A stretch of DNA of 64,000 nt from Ianthella basta (taxonomy: Eukaryota; Porifera; Demospongiae; Verongiida; Ianthellidae). The first letter of the stretch is position 1. Each line of letters starts with the position of its first letter. The notes under the pieces were generated by a model that was given only the letters and a program-made list of their open reading frames with translations, searched no databases and was not told the origin of the DNA. The stretch spans positions 4,921,677-4,985,676 of the forward strand of contig OZ025873.1 in assembly GCA_964019415.1 (NCBI GenBank). Direction: 5' to 3'. The position numbers and the translations under genes were made by a program. This document shows positions 10,167 to 22,311 of the stretch, piece after piece.

Positions 10167-13100
10167 TCAACACTCCTTAGGATAGGGCACACCGCAGGCA
10201 GCCCAAACACCAGGGCTGTGGCAAAGACAGGAGCAAGAGACAGGTGTGTAATGGACTGACTTATCAAGTCTAACCCTTTCTGTGCATATGCATGCTGCCA
10301 ATTGGTACTGCCTGATAGGCAAACTGGTTTGGACCAGTCAGTTTTACACTAATGGTGTACATCATGTGAGAGGCACTGCACCGCTGTATTGCATGGCGCT
10401 GTCGGATTCATTGTGATCGCTGTGTTTCGATGACCAGTACCACTTCAACTTCAAGTATTGAGACTTCTCATTACTAGGGTACAGTGATCCATACCAGGGA
10501 GTCCTCTAGTCTAGCGTGCTAGACCCACTCTGCCTCCAGGGTGCTTACCCTGGAAAACTAGCGCCTGAGGGCGGAGTGGGTCTAGCATGCTAAACTAGGA
10601 GTCCACAAGAGAAGTGTGTTGTCAGTCTTGCATAGGTAAAACATTCCCTACAATTCCTTCCAATCCTTCAGCACAGCAGTGAAGTTGGGTGCCTACTGTA
10701 AAACCCTAGCTGTTACACTAGCACGATATTTCACAGCAGTCCAGTTCGGTAGAGGTCTGTACTAACAAATGGTGCATGTAAACTGTCATTGCTTCTGCGG
10801 CCGTAATGTAATGGTACAGTGCAGTGTTGTATGCTGCTGGTTGTGCTATGAGGGTCCTCTTGTCAACCAACTTTGGTGGGCTACCTGTAGACATCTCCAG
10901 GTCTCTGACTAAGCCAGACGACAGACAATGACGACAAATAAGCCGCAGCATAACAGTAAAAGCGAGCTGGTCAAACACAGCTTTCCATTCAGATTGCCCG
11001 ACAGTACTGCTGTCCCAATCATTTGTTGCTACGTATGTGAAAATGGTTTGAATCATTGTATCGTACCAAATTGAACCATACTGTGCCATAGCATGCCATC
11101 GTAGTGCAAACAAGGCAACACAAATAATAATGAAGCACTTTACTCACTCGGTGACGTTCCCTGCCGCCATGACTATCTCGTTGTAGCAGCAACCAAAGTT
11201 CTTAGAGATGAAGTCAACAGTCTGCATGTAAGGAGGGGGGAGGGGGAGTCAAGGGGGGAGGGGGAGTTGAAGGGGGGAGGGGAGTCAAGGGTGGGGAGGG
11301 GAGTCAAGGGGGGAGGGGGAGTTGAAGGGGGGAGAGAAGGGGGAGTCAAGTGTGGGGAGGGGCAGTCGAAGGGGGGAGGGGAGTCAAGTGTGGGGAGGGG
11401 AGTCAAGGGGGGAGGGGGAGTCGAAGGGGAGAGGGGAGTCAAGTGTGGGGAGGGGAGTCAAGGGGGGAGGGGGAGTCGAAGGGGAGAGGGGAGTCAAGGG
11501 TGGGGAGGGGAGTCAAGGGGGACAAGGGAGTCAAGGGGGAAGGGGGAGTCAAGGGGGAGAGGGGAGACACATTCAAGTGAATTGAGATATCCATTACCTA
11601 GTACAAAGCTATGCTTGCTATACACCACAGCACACACCTCCTTGCATGCACTGGTGCATGTATGGTCTTGAGGAAAAGTTCTTGTGCAATCCTGTACACA
11701 ATGGGGATGAGACAGCACCATCATAGCCACTCATAAAACAGTTACAATGGCATGCACTCAACCAACGCTACAGAATGAACAACAAGAATGATGTTTATAA
11801 GAAACTTAGGCACACTCCCTGGCACATGCTGAGTATATCTCAAGCCATCACTCTCAACAGTACATTGCATGTTGCCTCACGTGATGTGCCGGCAGGCAGC
11901 TCAAATACCTTAGGGTGGGAATCACACTCCCTTGTGCGTACCACACTTCACAGTGTGGATTGTGAGAGAAGCTGACTTAGTCTAGTGGAGTATTGCCAAC
12001 AGGTATATAATTATAACAGAACTGACCACGGCAAACTGCGGTTCTGTTTCTGGAATGCTGGCAATGTCTTCCAGGCAAGTGTGTGACTTTCCATCACTGT
12101 GAATCAAACCATCTTTGAGGCAAACACGTGTCAAGAGGGTGAGTTTGGAAGTGTCTATGCCCTGCACAGATGGAGACAGATTGACATAAAAGTAGTTTGA
12201 ATCTCCCCCCCCCTTTGCTGAGACCCTGGCAATGATTTCGATCAGATAATGGAAACAAGCATGGCCAGGAACCCATGCAAAGAGCAACTTCTTATACCTA
12301 ATGCCTGCAACATGGCCAAATTTCAGACAGCTCAAAGCGAGCAATAGCTGCCTTTGTGTGATATGTCAACACGTAGGCCACGCTAAGGCATTACTGTAGA
12401 TGATCTCTTTCACAAGCCTCCCAAATGTGTGGTCTAAATTTCAGAATATCATACAAGCTGTGTCAGGTTCACCTCTACCCTGGCCCTCCACTGGGTTTGT
12501 GTGTGAAACGTGACCAACGCTACAATATTGTGTAAATGATGGTAACCACAAGCAGTGGTAGTAAGGTAAACTGCATGTGGAACTTACTCTAATGAAAACC
12601 CTAGCAGGTCCATGATGCTAGTCCTAGCCATAACGCGACATGGCCCCCAAACAGTTATGTCAAACTTCCTTTCAGTGTAAAACTGTGATGGTGTTCAAAC
12701 TAAAACTGCACAACAATTTCAATAATAACTGTTCTCTTTATAAGCCTCCCAGATGATGTAGTCCATCTCAGGGTACATGTCATCAAAGCTGAGTCATTTG
12801 TGGAGTTCAAAGTTTAACGTACAAAGTAGCTACGTAAATATAACCTGAATTAGTCTGTAAACCTACTAAATATCCCTGTAATCCTCTCTAGCTACATAGA
12901 TTTCAAGAGATAATCACATATGCACCATGCTGAGCATGGTTGTGCCAGTTAGGTCATCAGGAGAGGAATTTGACTCTCCCTGTATAATGTGAACTGTTTA
13001 AAGGAGTTATTTCAAATCGCCTAGCTGTATCCAGTGCAGCTCTCTGCCTGTACATGTGATCAGCTGTAGCAGTGGCAGCAAAACAGAACTGGGTTAGGAC

Positions 13101-13654
13101 AAGCCTGAGTGCTCTTGGTTTGGGCCAATAGGCACTATGCTGAGACGGCTATAAGCCCCAGTTCCCTGTTCCACCGCCCGCCGTAGGGGTATATATACAC
13201 AGCACATTGGCTTTCATTTCAATACTATTATGCGAACAGGTATATACTGTACAGTGACATAGTTTGAGAGTAGAAGTGCATACAGGTCCTAGATGGCTTC
13301 ACGTTACAAATCGGCCATACAAACTTGTACGGCTTTATCATAAGCAGTTAACCCCCTGCGAATAGCACTCACACCAGCAAAACTTCCGCAATCAGCAATC
13401 AGCTTGTTGAAGAGACTCTTCAGTTTGTCGCCACATCCGCCGTTGCAAAACTGCTGAGCATTCTCCATCGTAACATCCGTCCCCTCTCCGAACAGGGAGA
13501 AACACGCGTCGCTCGACAAGGCAAAGAAGTCCGCCTGGCATTGAGGAGAAGGAGCCTGCCTCTTCATGCGACTCAAGGCCTCTTCAGAGAAAGGCAGAGC
13601 GAGGGAGGAAGAGCCGATCACGGCCAACAGCACAACGACTTTCAGGGCAGCCAT
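10167..13654 (-). CDS. Secreted cysteine-rich protein, gene A
   Basis: Four exons read leftwards: 13373-13654, 12027-12161, 11148-11221 and 10167-10215; 179 residues, all joins in phase. A signal peptide (MAALKVVVLLAVIGSSSLA) is followed by a short propeptide ending RMKR, a furin-type site, so the mature chain would start with Gln. The mature part has 11 cysteines: five in exon 1, two in exon 2 (RVCLKDG, SHTCLED), a CC pair in exon 3 (NFGCCYNE) and two in exon 4 (tail VPYPKEC-stop). The start is fixed by conservation in all five family members. I recognise no known family. The gene is tandem with B and C on the same strand and convergent with CREB3. Intron 2 ends in a pyrimidine-rich minisatellite. 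It has no counterpart in the right duplicate. Confidence 0.85.
10507..10597. mobile_element. 91-bp palindromic MITE, TAGTCT family
   Basis: Starts TAGTCTAGCGTGC and ends GCATGCTAAACTA, flanked by 9-bp direct repeats ggagtcctc / ggagtccac (8 of 9 match). It lies in intron 3 of gene A. Inner arms share CCACTCTGCC / GGCGGAGTGG with the element at 8922. Confidence 0.8.
11228..11572. repeat. G-rich minisatellite (C-rich on the transcribed strand)
   Basis: Imperfect tandem units of about 17-18 bp of the type GGGGAGTCAAGGGGGGAG, roughly 20 units, with variants GTTGAA, GTCGAA and GTGTGG. It directly abuts exon 3 of gene A (acceptor at 11222-11224), so on the minus strand it forms a 350-base pyrimidine-rich intron end. 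Repeated G runs could form quadruplexes. Open frames crossing it are artefacts of the repeat. Confidence 0.9.
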
Positions 13655-13678
13655 ATTTTCAGATGCTTGTAAGCATGA

Positions 13679-13686
13679 TGACCTTT
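13679..13686 (-). promoter_or_regulatory. AAAGGTCA element upstream of gene A
   Basis: Minus-strand AAAGGTCA ends 24 bases before the gene A start codon. The same octamer sits 21-26 bases upstream of the ATG in B, C, B' and C'. AGGTCA is the nuclear-receptor half-site; position suggests 5' UTR or core promoter. Confidence 0.4.
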
Positions 13687-14588
13687 GTGGGTAACAGCTA
13701 TAGTTTAGATTCCAAACATTTTTTCAAATGCAATTATAGGATCCTCCCCCATCCAGTCCCAGCCTGTGCACATGCAAGGCCCGGGACAAGGCCTTCCGCC
13801 ACTGCATCCCACCCCAATGTAGATCCGACTGCACTCAATCCATGCACTAGCTCCGAAGCATAGGCAGACACACAGCAGTCTGAAGCGCAATTGCAATACA
13901 GATGAAGCAGGTTTAGTTTGCAAGTGTACATGTGAATCATGACTTGCTTGCATGTGGAACTAGCTGAAATAATCAGTTGGTTAGCTACAGCATATTGTAA
14001 AGACAGGTGCATATACTACAAGCTAAACCAGAATTGTTAGTGTGAGGCTCTACGTGTCTTGCAATTACAAACTACATCAGACACACAACTGTGGAGTATA
14101 CGCCTTAATGTGCTAACGTATGTACACCCAAACATACATTATATTAGCATGCATTATAAAGGCCTATACTCCACAGTTCTGTGCCTGATATCGATGTAGT
14201 TTTGATGCATAATTATGTATAGGGAATCTCAGACACACATGTACATGCATGTACATATGCACACAAACATTACAGCATATACATGGTCTAAACACAAGAG
14301 TTATGTACGTATATATACACATGTACAGCAACACCACACATCTCATGAGACCACAGGTACATGCATGAATGCAGCTTATAATTATGGCTATCCAATAAAA
14401 TTACTCCAGTATGGATAGTACACACTGTCAAACTAGCAGCTACTACAGTCTCTCTGCATGTATATATGCAGAGGTATCATCAGCGATATATACAACTACA
14501 CTACACAGTATCAGTGTGTTAAGCCTAGTCATCACACTGCACTACACTACACTATACTACACTAGAAGCACAGTGTGGTAAACAGTGT

Positions 14589-17500
14589 TCAGCACTCCTT
14601 AGGATAAGGCACACCGCAGGTGGTCCAGACATCAGAGCTGTGGCAAAGACAGGAGCAAGAGTGTAAGGTGTGCAATGGACTGACTTAGCTCCAACATGCT
14701 ATATATGTATGTATATGGAGGCACCTAGCATTGGTCACATACCATAACATGTACATTATGTACAGGTTGCCACTGGCAGTACTTTCACTGTGTGCTCACT
14801 GCCTTAGCCTGTAAAGGAATGGCGTTTCCAGGTGCCTACCATTTGTCTGTGCATGCTACTCACCTGGTCAGGTTCCCAGACACTTTGGCTACCTCGTTGT
14901 AGCAGCACCCAAAATTCTTAGTGATATAGTCAACAGTCTGCATGAAAGGAGGGAAGAGGTGGAGAGTCACTTTCCCTAAACAGTGGATTGAGATATCTAG
15001 TGCCTATGTATATGGTCCACAGCTGTTCTCTGGAATAAAAGAACAAAGCACACAGTCTTGTCATCTGCCAATCTTCATCAACTGGAGCATCTCTAGCCTT
15101 TTCAACTTAATTGCGAACCGCACAAGAGAGAAGGGACTGGTAGACTGTTATAATGTGCAGAATATGACTTTCGTGAAAGTCCACTCAGATTGCATAACAA
15201 ATATAAGCTCATGTACGACATACACACTTAAATGCAATGATGGCAATGAATACAATTATCACAATACTTTGCAGCACACTGGCTAGCCTTATGCTATGGC
15301 AGCGTTGGGATCCACACAGACTGTACACCAAAGTGGTTTCTACTGGAGAGGAGTGTTAGCACAGAAACACTGGATGATGTCACTAACAGTTAACCATTCA
15401 GAGCCATTTTTCACTAATTTTGTGTTCACTTGTGCTAATATTCCACATTTTAATCTTCTGTCATCAGGACATCAAACATGCTACAATTATTGCTCTGACA
15501 ATTGAACAAGTCACTTTCATCATTTCAGCTACACATGTGATAGCATGTGGTGTGTATTTAGCTAAGGGAATGAGTGTCAACTGCTTAAGAGAACAGAATG
15601 ACAGGGGTCGGGAGGGGAATTCACCCCCCCCCCCCCCCTTTGTAGTTGCTATACACCACAGCACACACCTCCTTGCATGCACTGGTGCATGTATGGTCTT
15701 GAGGAAAAGTTCTCCCACAATCCTGTACACAATGGGGATGAGACAGCACCATCATAGTCACTCATAAAACAGTTACAACCTCGTGCACTCAGCTATACAG
15801 GAGAACCAACACTCTGGTGCTTAGCTTATTCAAGCCATTATATTCTAATAGTATGTTGTATTCACAGCAAGGCAGCTTCAGTAGCTAGGGGAGGGTTAGT
15901 CTGGCCCGCTAGACCGTCCCTTCTGCGCCTACCGGGCGCTTACAGGACGGTCTAGCGGGCCAGACAAGGGGAGGGTCTCTCACTCATTGATGCATATTGC
16001 ATTTCACAGTGCCTAGTAGGAAAAGCCCCCATATATAGAGTAGTAGCATATACTCAAGTTGTGAAAGTGAAAATAGTTGCTAGACCTAATATTTCTCCAC
16101 CCATTCACAACAATGAGAAGGTGGGTCTAGCTGGCCAGACTAATGGTCACAAGGTAGATGAACATTACACAACTGACCGAGGCAAACTGTGGTGGCTCAA
16201 TACTGGAAAGGCTGGCAATGTCTTCCAGGCAAGTGTGTGACTGCCCATCACTGTGAATCAAACCATCTTTGAGGCAAACACGTGCCAGGAGGGAAAGTCT
16301 GGAATCGTCTATGCCCTGCACAGGAGAAATAGATGACAATGTTAAGGGAGCAGTGGGGGGGGGGGGGGGGGGCATTCATTCATCCCCTTTTTAGACAAAT
16401 AGCTTCCACATGTGCCCCTAGTGCTTGGAATCTCAGATTTGTCCTTTCCCCCTTGAAAACTTGCTACATGCAGAACTGCTACTGAATACAAGATGCTATG
16501 TATGCTGTTTAATAGCCATTCTTAAGTGATGAAATAGTGCCACTTTAGTAGTCCAGGAATATGGTTAATTGAGGGATGGTTGATGATTTCTGGTTGCCAA
16601 AGATAGCATGTGAATTATGCAATCAAATAGGTAAGTTTGTGTACACATGTATAGTAAGCCCACGGGCCGCAGTAGCCTGTAACACTGGTGTGTAAGTATT
16701 AGGTCTATGAAGGCCTCTATTAGCTGCTATGGCCAAGCAGGGTATAGTGACTCCCCTACCCAGCCAGACTTGTAGCCTTAGTGCTCCATCATTCCTGCTG
16801 AGCACCTGGGCCACTTGCTCATGGGTCCCCGATACACAAATACAGGACAGGCAAGATGCATGAGGGCTACGGCAGGCAGAGAATGGACAGGGCACATACA
16901 CAAAGGGCCAGCTGCATGAAAGCAGGGCTTCAGATGGTAAGTGCAACTCAAGCACAACTGGGACCCCCTCCACACACACACAATGGCATGTGCAACACAC
17001 ACATGTACACAATGGTAATGGCATGAATGCAACCCAATGACTCAGCTGCATTGCATAGTACTCCATGCCTCACCCCCTCCCCCGCATAGCTGACACCCCT
17101 ACAATAGGTGTCACTCCAGTGCTGTCATCACTGTTGGGCTTACCCACCTTTGCCATGGACGCACCTGTACCCTAGGCCTCGCACCATGGATCACATGTGC
17201 ACCCACCAATACACAGTTAGATACATACATATATAAACTCATAGCTGGGTAGCCCATAGATTCCGAAAATAGACTACACGCTAGAGTGGGGCTCGATCAG
17301 GTTTGCCCCAATAAGAAATGACACTTTTATACTCAGAGGTTTATGCAGTCACATAGAAATGTGCCAATTGTGATTATTGATTGGCTAAGAGTTTGAAATG
17401 CTCAAGACTGCTAGGAACCCATGTAAAGAGTGACTTCTAACATGGCCGAACTCCAGACAGTGGAAAAAGAAGCAAAAGCTTTGCCTTTGTGCAATATTTC

Positions 17501-19058
17501 AGGTATGTGTCAGGTGTACCTCAACCCACCCTCCCCCTTTGGGGCTTGTGTGTGAAACATGACCAGTGCTATGATTATGTAAATGGTGGTAACCACAAGC
17601 AGTGGGAAACTACATGTGGCACTTTAATGATAACATGTGTACATGATGCTAGCCCTAGCCATAATGATGGCATGGAACCCCACATAGTTCTGACACCTAT
17701 GCGATTCACTGAGAAATTGCCCTGGTATTCAAAGGTTTCAGAACTGCTCAACAGTTGATCTCTATTGCCTCGCTCCCAGATGGTGTAGGATACCATCATA
17801 GTCGTGCCCTTCACAGAGGTCCAGTGTAGTATGAAAATTAAACTAAAAAGTAGTCAGCAAACCTATTGATATCTTTGTAATGCTTTAGTCAGTCTCCCAC
17901 CTAGTCTGGCCTGCTATCCCCAACTTCTACTCGCAATTGTGCGTGGGCAAGAAGGCTGAGTCTAACAGAAATGTACGTAAATGCCACACCTTACGTAGGG
18001 CACTTATTGGGAACAATGGTGGACAAAGAATTTAGAGAATTCTAGGGAATCAGGAGTACAGATAGCATCAATGACATGGGCGAACAAGGATGTTGATTGG
18101 TGTGTCATTTAGAAGTACTCCTTTCATCCACAGAGCCATTCTTTGACGGCTGAGTGCTGCACAACATTCAGACACTTGTTTCTAATGATAACACTGCCAC
18201 CCTAGGCTGTTCTCAAAGTCAATGAGCTCCACAGACTACGTCAAATGTCCAATGGACATTGTATTTGTGCTCGACTTGCAGCTCTTGCTCCTGCTCTGTT
18301 TGGAAAGAATAAGCACCTACCTGAATAATTGACCGTGTGAAATCGGTAGTCACAAGCTGATTGGTCGATGCAAGGTGTGGAATTTACATTTTCTGCTAGA
18401 CCAAACCTTCTTGCCCACCCGCAGTTGGGGGCAGGAAGTTGGGGATAGCAGGACAGACTATCTCATGCCAAACCTTTTACATCAATTGGATCATCGTGTA
18501 CCATGTAGACTTGGTTGTCCAGCTGGGTCATCAAGACAAGGATTGTGCATGGAATTGGCATTGCGAGCTGACTTAGAACAAACATGTAGTTCAAATCACC
18601 CGGCTCTATCCAGTACAGCTATCTTCCTGTATCTGTGGGCCTGGGTATACGCACGTACCTCTATACGAGCACTGGCTTCAGATAACCCACTTTCACAGTG
18701 CATGCATACACGCGCGATGGGCACTTGTAAGAACCCAAACAAATGCAATTAACCCCGCAAATAAGTTAGCACTCACACCAGCAAAACTTCCGCAATCAGC
18801 AATCAGCTTGTTGAAGAGACTCTTCAGTTTGTCGCTGCATCCGTCCTCGCAAAACTGCTTAGCATTCTCCACCGTAACATCCGTCCCCTCTCCGAACAGG
18901 GAGAAACACGCGTCGCTTGACAAGGCAAAGAAGTCCGCCTGACACTGAGGAGAAGGAGCCTGCCTCTTCATGCGACTCAAGGCCTCTTCAGAGAAAGGCA
19001 GAGCGAGGGAGGAAGAGCCGATCACGGCCAACAGCACAACGACTTTCAGGGCAGCCAT
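14589..19058 (-). CDS. Secreted cysteine-rich protein, gene B
   Basis: Four exons: 18777-19058, 16178-16315, 14864-14937 and 14589-14637, giving 180 residues in continuous phase. It has the same plan as gene A: signal peptide, propeptide ending RMKR, five cysteines in exon 1, VCLKDGLIHSDG and SHTCLED in exon 2, NFGCCYNE in exon 3, and VPYPKEC-stop in exon 4. Splice sites are canonical (donors GTGAGT, GTCAGT, GTGAGT). A TATATATA box lies at about 19134-19142, about 76 bases upstream of the ATG, and AAAGGTCA at 19085-19092. Introns carry two TAGTCT-family elements. The right duplicate (B', 44578-48784) is defective, so B is probably the functional member of the pair. Confidence 0.87.
15897..15967. 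mobile_element. 71-bp palindromic MITE, TAGTCT family
   Basis: Starts TAGTCTGGCCCGC and ends GCGGGCCAGACAA with perfect 9-bp target duplications GGGGAGGGT (15888-15896 and 15968-15976). It is also present in the right copy (45605-45675), so it inserted before the segmental duplication. It lies in intron 2 of gene B. Confidence 0.85.
17902..18460. mobile_element. 559-bp nonautonomous TIR element, TAGTCT family
   Basis: Ends TAGTCTGGCCTGCTATCCCC and GGGGATAGCAGGACAGACTA are inverted repeats. The target duplication is clearer in the other copy (47619-48186): tctcacacc / tctcatacc. Inner motifs (ATGCCACACCTTACG / AAGGTGTGGAATTTAC) relate it to the elements at 33463 and 39583. No transposase is visible. 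It sits in intron 1 of gene B. Confidence 0.75.
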
Positions 19059-19084
19059 GTTTTCCGCAAGTGGTACACACCCTC

Positions 19085-19092
19085 TGACCTTT
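19085..19092 (-). promoter_or_regulatory. AAAGGTCA element upstream of gene B
   Basis: Minus-strand sequence TAAAAGGTCA, ending 26 bases before the ATG, in a shared context GTTGCCGTAAAAGGTCA that recurs at B', C and C'. A TATA box follows further upstream at 19134-19142. Confidence 0.4.
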
Positions 19093-19649
19093 TACGGCAA
19101 CCAACTTATATTTCACGACATTATGTAAACTGCTATATATAACTAGAGTGCACATAGTGCACATACCCCACGCATTGGACTGATGAACTGCTAGTAATGT
19201 GTAACGTATACAACATGAGTGTATGTATCCATGCATACTGTTTGGAGTTGTGTGTATCATGCACTCACGATGGTGGAAGTGGTTGTGTGTGATGGCGCAA
19301 TGTGTATGTCGATTCTCACATGGCCACATACACACATACATGTGCAGTGAGAACTATCTGTAACATTTAAGCAATTGTGAGATGATCGATTGAAATTCTC
19401 ACCTCCCCTCTGTTCAGAAGTGGCCATGTACACATGTGCATACGTACCCTAGCAAGTCTTTGTGATATTCCCTACACCAAGCTTACATACACCCATGCAT
19501 ACACCTCCCTCCACACACACTCCGAGAACAGATACACACAAGCCATAGGATGACATGGGCATGCACAACAGCACAATGTGGACCCATGACAGTTGTATTG
19601 CAAGCACATGCCACTGCATACATATTCTCTCTCCCAAGTCCTCTTCACA

Positions 19650-19657
19650 CACACACA

Positions 19658-19744
<87 letters not shown>
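19650..19744. repeat. (ACGC)n(AC)n microsatellite
   Basis: About 16 CACG units flanked by AC repeats, upstream of gene B. The duplicate (49372-49460) is shorter, accounting for a four-codon difference between the spurious long open frames that cross it. Confidence 0.95.
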
Positions 19745-19748
<4 letters not shown>

Positions 19749-20112
19749 ACACATGAATGAACCCACACACATGTACACTGGTGAATGGTGTTTAGAGCTG
19801 TCATTGGGAATGTTCTGGGCTATGATTATATGCATGGCCAGTTCTGAACCGAGTGAAGGTGAGCCACTTACATCTGAGATCGCTGCTTCTAAATATCTGC
19901 AGCAAGGAAGGTAACAGGAAGATTTGGCACAGACAGACAAGAAAAGGATTAGGAGACAAGAAAGGATCGTTTCAGTGAAAGGATTAACTACCCAGCGAAT
20001 CCATAGGAAAGGATTCAGGGTCTTCACAGACAGACACTGCTGCCAGCCGTCCGCAGCCGCTACGTCACCGTCCGTTTGTCTATGGTATGTATAGTTAAAG
20101 TACACAAACAAA

Positions 20113-20205
20113 ATGGCGGACCCCAGGAAATGCCACGAAAGATGGCAATTTCTCGGCAAACCATTCGCATCAATGGAATCCAGGTCCACAAACAGGACCA
20201 AATAA
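20113..20205 (+). CDS. Small open frame with good start context (doubtful)
   Basis: A 30-codon frame begins MADPRKCHERW with context AAAATGG and ends at TAA 20205. It is perfectly conserved in the right copy (about 49827-49919). However, the whole duplication is recent, so conservation proves little. It may be a first exon or chance. Confidence 0.15.
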   Translation: MADPRKCHERWQFLGKPFASMESRSTNRTK

Positions 20206-20379
20206 AGCTTGCGTGGTGCAGTAAGTGCAGGTGGATGGCCACATTGCATGAAACTGCACTAGCTATTGTGTGAAGCAAGTATTGTAGACAAGTGTATACG
20301 CAGCAAGCTAGACCACTGAACGTTACGTGAATCTGCACCTTGACCCGTGTTCGATGTGCTAGCAACTAATGCAGCTAGC

Positions 20380-21371
20380 TATAGTGCAAAGGTCTGTACA
20401 GCAGGTTTGTGCTTGATGTCAGGCCAAGGCAGAGCAATATAATTATATAAAGTGGGATGTGTATGAGGATGGATAACTGGGGCAAGGGATGTATACAATG
20501 GCATATAATAATAGTTATTTGTACATGAGTTCTTGGCTGCGTGAGATTGTAGTCATGTTGTGAAAGGGCGGATTGATGTGTGGGGGTGAAATCCATGTGG
20601 TTCTGTGCCTTGTATAGAATATATATGTGGGCAGAGCAGAATACTGAGATTTTGCTCAGGTTGAGGAGGAGGTGGTGGGTTGCACTCTCCTTCAGGTTGG
20701 AAAGGAGTGTGCAGACAGAGCCTATTGCCTGATTGCTGTAGTGGCCAAGGGTGCTGACTTCGATTGTTTCTAAGACTGATGAAAGGCCTAGCTGCTCGAG
20801 GTCATTGAGTAGGGTGATGTAGTTAGGGTTCAGTTGTTTCCTCCTGCATGCGTCTTCAAGGCCATTTGGGGTGTTTGTTCAGACTGTGAGCTCTGGGAGT
20901 GTGACAGGGTTGTCCTGTACATAGGTATGACGGCCACATTGGGTCTGGCTGTGATTGGTCTATAGTATATAGGAAGATGGGGACTGTTGCATGTGGGTTG
21001 TCTGAATCTCTATAGCTGATCATGAGCCTGGGGAGGTCAGTGTACAGCATGCTCCCATCTGCAGGGGAGGTGGGATTCGAGATGCTGTACGTACTGCCAT
21101 AGCACTCTTGGCTAAGGGCTGTGGGGCAGCCGCTGAGGATGTATGTGTCTAACTGTGCAGGGTCGTGAGCGGCACAGGGCGCAGGCAGCATCACACAGGA
21201 TCCTCCATCTACACAGGTTGACCAGTGATGGGAGGTGCCGATGCCAACATGGATCATGCAGAAATGACACCGGCTTGCTGGTAGACTGAACATTATCTGG
21301 ACCACACAGGTGACTGCTGTTTGAGGTGGATATATAACATCTAGCAGTTTTAATGGACACACTTGAAACAA
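20380..21371 (-). pseudogene. Possible retroelement ORF C-terminal remnant
   Basis: Minus-strand frames contain 'NPNYITLLNDLEQLG', 'ETIEVSTLGHYSNQ' and a Cys-rich stretch upstream, resembling the poorly conserved C-terminal tails of animal retroelement ORFs. It is broken by stops and frameshifts and differs in frame between the two copies (right copy about 50090-51106). A non-retroelement origin is not excluded. Confidence 0.3.
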
Positions 21372-21603
21372 GCAGCACTACAGTAACCTTATATATAACT
21401 TTTGCAGCTCGCGAGCTTTCGCGATGTTCACATTTTTAAATTTACTTTTGCAGCTGCAGGAACTCAGTCTGGACGAGTATCTATGGTCTGGCTGGCTAAA
21501 GCCTTGCGTAAGTTTCCGCAGGATGAAACATTTGCAGATGGCTGCTGGTCCACAAAACTGCGAAAGTTAAAGCATATAGGGTCCAGGTGTATTATCAGTA
21601 CGA

Positions 21604-22165
21604 GCTGAACGCCCGCCCTACGGGCAGGTTCCAGCTTATCGCAAGCCAGTGAGTCGGTACCTTGCCAGTTTTGAACTATCTGCACAGGTAGCAACGGAGG
21701 CTAGCTGCTATAACGACGGTAGTGTTTAATTCGAACGTTTGGCGACAACGAATAAGATTTTCCGTAACCGGAAGTCCCAGAAACCAATAATTAAAAATGG
21801 CGTCTCGGCCCGCGGGAAAAAGGAAGCGCTTTCTTCGGCTGCAGGGCAGCTAGGTGAACGACACCCCTCTAAACGCATGTCCTCCCACTCTCTTAACTGG
21901 CATGGCTCGTATCAAGTACGCCAATGACCGGTAGCGGAAGGGCCGGTCGATAATGTTAAAAATGGCGTGTCGGCCCGCGGAGAATTGACGAAGGACGTCT
22001 CCCTTTTCGGCCGCAAGGCAGCTAGGCGAACGGCACCCCGCTAAGAACATGTCCCCCGAGTTCATCAACAGGCACGGAGCGTCTCGAGCCGATTCCCGGC
22101 AAGGCGCCGATTTTATGGCTGAACAAACATACATCCAAATTCTTGATCCCGTGAATTATAGTAGG
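21604..22165. mobile_element. Left-copy-specific insertion
   Basis: The right copy reads straight through 'tattatcagta|tactgcag' (51320-51338), while here about 562 bp are inserted at that point. The left end (AGCTGAACGCCCGCCC) is the inverted counterpart of 'GGGCGGGCATTCAGCTAGTA' at 24735-24754, so it belongs to a repeat family with such ends. No transposase is visible. Confidence 0.6.
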
Positions 22166-22311
22166 ATACTGCAGTCTCTACATGTGTGCAGAGGTATCAA
22201 CAGCGTTATCTAATAATTACCTAGCGTACCTAGTGCACTAAGCCTATGGCCTATAGTCCATCACAAGACTACCGTGTAGCATCATTAGTGGGATAAAACA
22301 CAGTGTTCAGC

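Noticed and set aside
11173..11671. Several Gly- and Pro-rich open frames
   Set aside because: Produced by the G-rich minisatellite; no start context, no conservation.
19449..20249. 266-codon minus-strand open frame upstream of gene B (262 codons in the right copy at 49175-49963)
   Set aside because: It crosses the (ACGC)n microsatellite (VCVCVRACVRAC...), its length changes with repeat number, it has no recognisable domain, and its conservation is explained by the recent duplication.
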